Assembly (NCBI GenBank): GCA_902492505.1
Contig: CABULU010000063.1
Coordinates: 1-5,980, forward strand
DNA length: 5,980 bases
Source of the DNA: an uncultured Eubacteriales bacterium
GTDB lineage: Bacteria; Bacillota; Clostridia; Oscillospirales; QAKW01
Reading direction: 5' to 3'
Numbering within the stretch: the stretch's first letter is position 1; each line of letters starts with the position of its first letter. Below are positions 5,385 through 5,980 of this stretch, piece by piece. The notes under the pieces are model-generated. The model was not told where the DNA came from. It did no database searches and saw only the letters and a program-made list of their open reading frames with translations. The translations under genes were made by a program, and so were the position numbers.

Positions 5385-5980
5385 ATGTCCAACAGATTTT
5401 TTCAGGGTGTAGTATATCAGCTCAGAGAGAGTATTGACAGAACAGTGGGTGTTCTTGATGACAGCGGAACGGTCATTGCGTGCAGCGATCTTATTAAAAT
5501 CGGTGAAAAGCATGACAGTGTGTTATCGTCTGTAAACTCGACTCTTGACACCGTTAAAGAGGACGGATATACATACAAACCTCTTTCGCCCGCGCCCGGC
5601 TTTGAGTATATTGCGTTTATAGAGGGCTCGGACGAGCTTTCGGACAAGTTTATTTCTCTTGTTGTTATAGCCCTGGCAAATATCAAGCAGTATTATGATG
5701 AGAAATATGACAAGAATAATTTTATTAAAAATGTAATTCTTGACAATATACTGCCCGGCGATATTTACATTAAGGCAAGGGAACTGCATTTTGAGACAGA
5801 TGCTTTCCGCGTCGCTATTCTTATTCGTCTTTCGGATAAGAGCGACGTGTCGGCGTACGATATTTTGCAGAGCCTGTTTCCGGACAAACAAAAGGACTTT
5901 ATTATCAATGTCAATGAAACCGATCTTGTTCTTGTTAAGGAGGTTAAGGACACCAATGATAATAAGGACCTTGAAAAGCT
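5385..5980 (+). CDS. CdaR/PucR-like transcriptional regulator, N-terminal part (runs off window)
   Basis: The frame opens at ATG 5385, with AGGGGG (5371-5376) 8 nt upstream, and stays open for 198 codons to the window edge, so the C-terminus is missing. Residues about 4-85 (FFQGVVYQLRESIDRTVGVLDDSGTV, then IACSDL) resemble the N-terminal sugar-diacid-recognition type sensor of CdaR-like regulators. Residues about 110-150 (NFIKNVILDNILPGDIYIKARELHF, then RVAILIRL) match the linker and GGDEF-like region that in this family precedes a C-terminal PucR-type helix-turn-helix. That DNA-binding domain would lie beyond the window and is not seen. The protein is presumably cytoplasmic and senses a small metabolite; the ligand is unknown. 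It has its own promoter with a palindrome, which suggests autoregulation. Its position after a sugar-importer ATPase makes a carbon-related role plausible but unproven. Confidence 0.75.
   Translation, partial: MSNRFFQGVVYQLRESIDRTVGVLDDSGTVIACSDLIKIGEKHDSVLSSVNSTLDTVKEDGYTYKPLSPAPGFEYIAFIEGSDELSDKFISLVVIALANIKQYYDEKYDKNNFIKNVILDNILPGDIYIKARELHFETDAFRVAILIRLSDKSDVSAYDILQSLFPDKQKDFIINVNETDLVLVKEVKDTNDNKDLEK

Noticed and set aside
5417..5956. Reverse-strand frames opposite the last gene
   Set aside because: The + strand frame from ATG 5385 has a promoter, a ribosome binding site and recognisable regulator sequence. The opposite frames have none of these.

Overview
The window looks like a piece of chromosome from a Gram-positive Clostridia bacterium, most plausibly of the Oscillospiraceae/Ruminococcaceae type. 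The grounds are strong AGGAGG-like ribosome binding sites, sigma-A-type promoters, a TTG start, an HPr with both His15 and Ser46, and the families DUF4330 and DUF4830, which are mainly known from Firmicutes. The assignment is inferred from gene content only. All genes lie on the + strand. I see no mobile element, CRISPR array, tRNA or rRNA.

Layout. Positions 1-710 hold the tail of one small surface-type protein and a complete one-TM DUF4330 protein, and the two appear to be tandem paralogues. A near-consensus promoter (756-784) then drives an HPr phosphocarrier gene (840-1103), closed by a clear intrinsic terminator (1111-1138). Only 28 nt after that terminator comes ribulose-phosphate 3-epimerase (rpe, re-started here at TTG 1167), followed 14 nt later by an XRE-type regulator (1838-2527). 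A long imperfect hairpin (2563-2620) precedes a one-TM DUF4830 protein (2622-3086), which is followed by an RsuA-type 16S rRNA pseudouridine synthase (3126-3845). An ABC ATPase of the MsmK/UgpC/MalK sugar-importer type (3994-5103) stands alone, with its own extended -10 promoter and its own terminator. The window ends inside a CdaR/PucR-like regulator (5385 to the edge), whose promoter overlaps a perfect 6-4-6 palindrome.

How the genes fit together. HPr (carbon catabolite signalling), Rpe (pentose phosphate pathway), a stand-alone sugar-importer ATPase and a sugar-diacid-type regulator share a carbon-use theme. RsuA is housekeeping, and the DUF4330/DUF4830 proteins have no known function. The gene content is ordinary. 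The less ordinary signals are regulatory: a terminator placed between HPr and rpe with no visible second promoter, a hairpin that buries the DUF4830 ribosome binding site, an rsuA start without a local ribosome binding site, and palindromes inside two promoters. I do not see evidence for a new multi-gene system.
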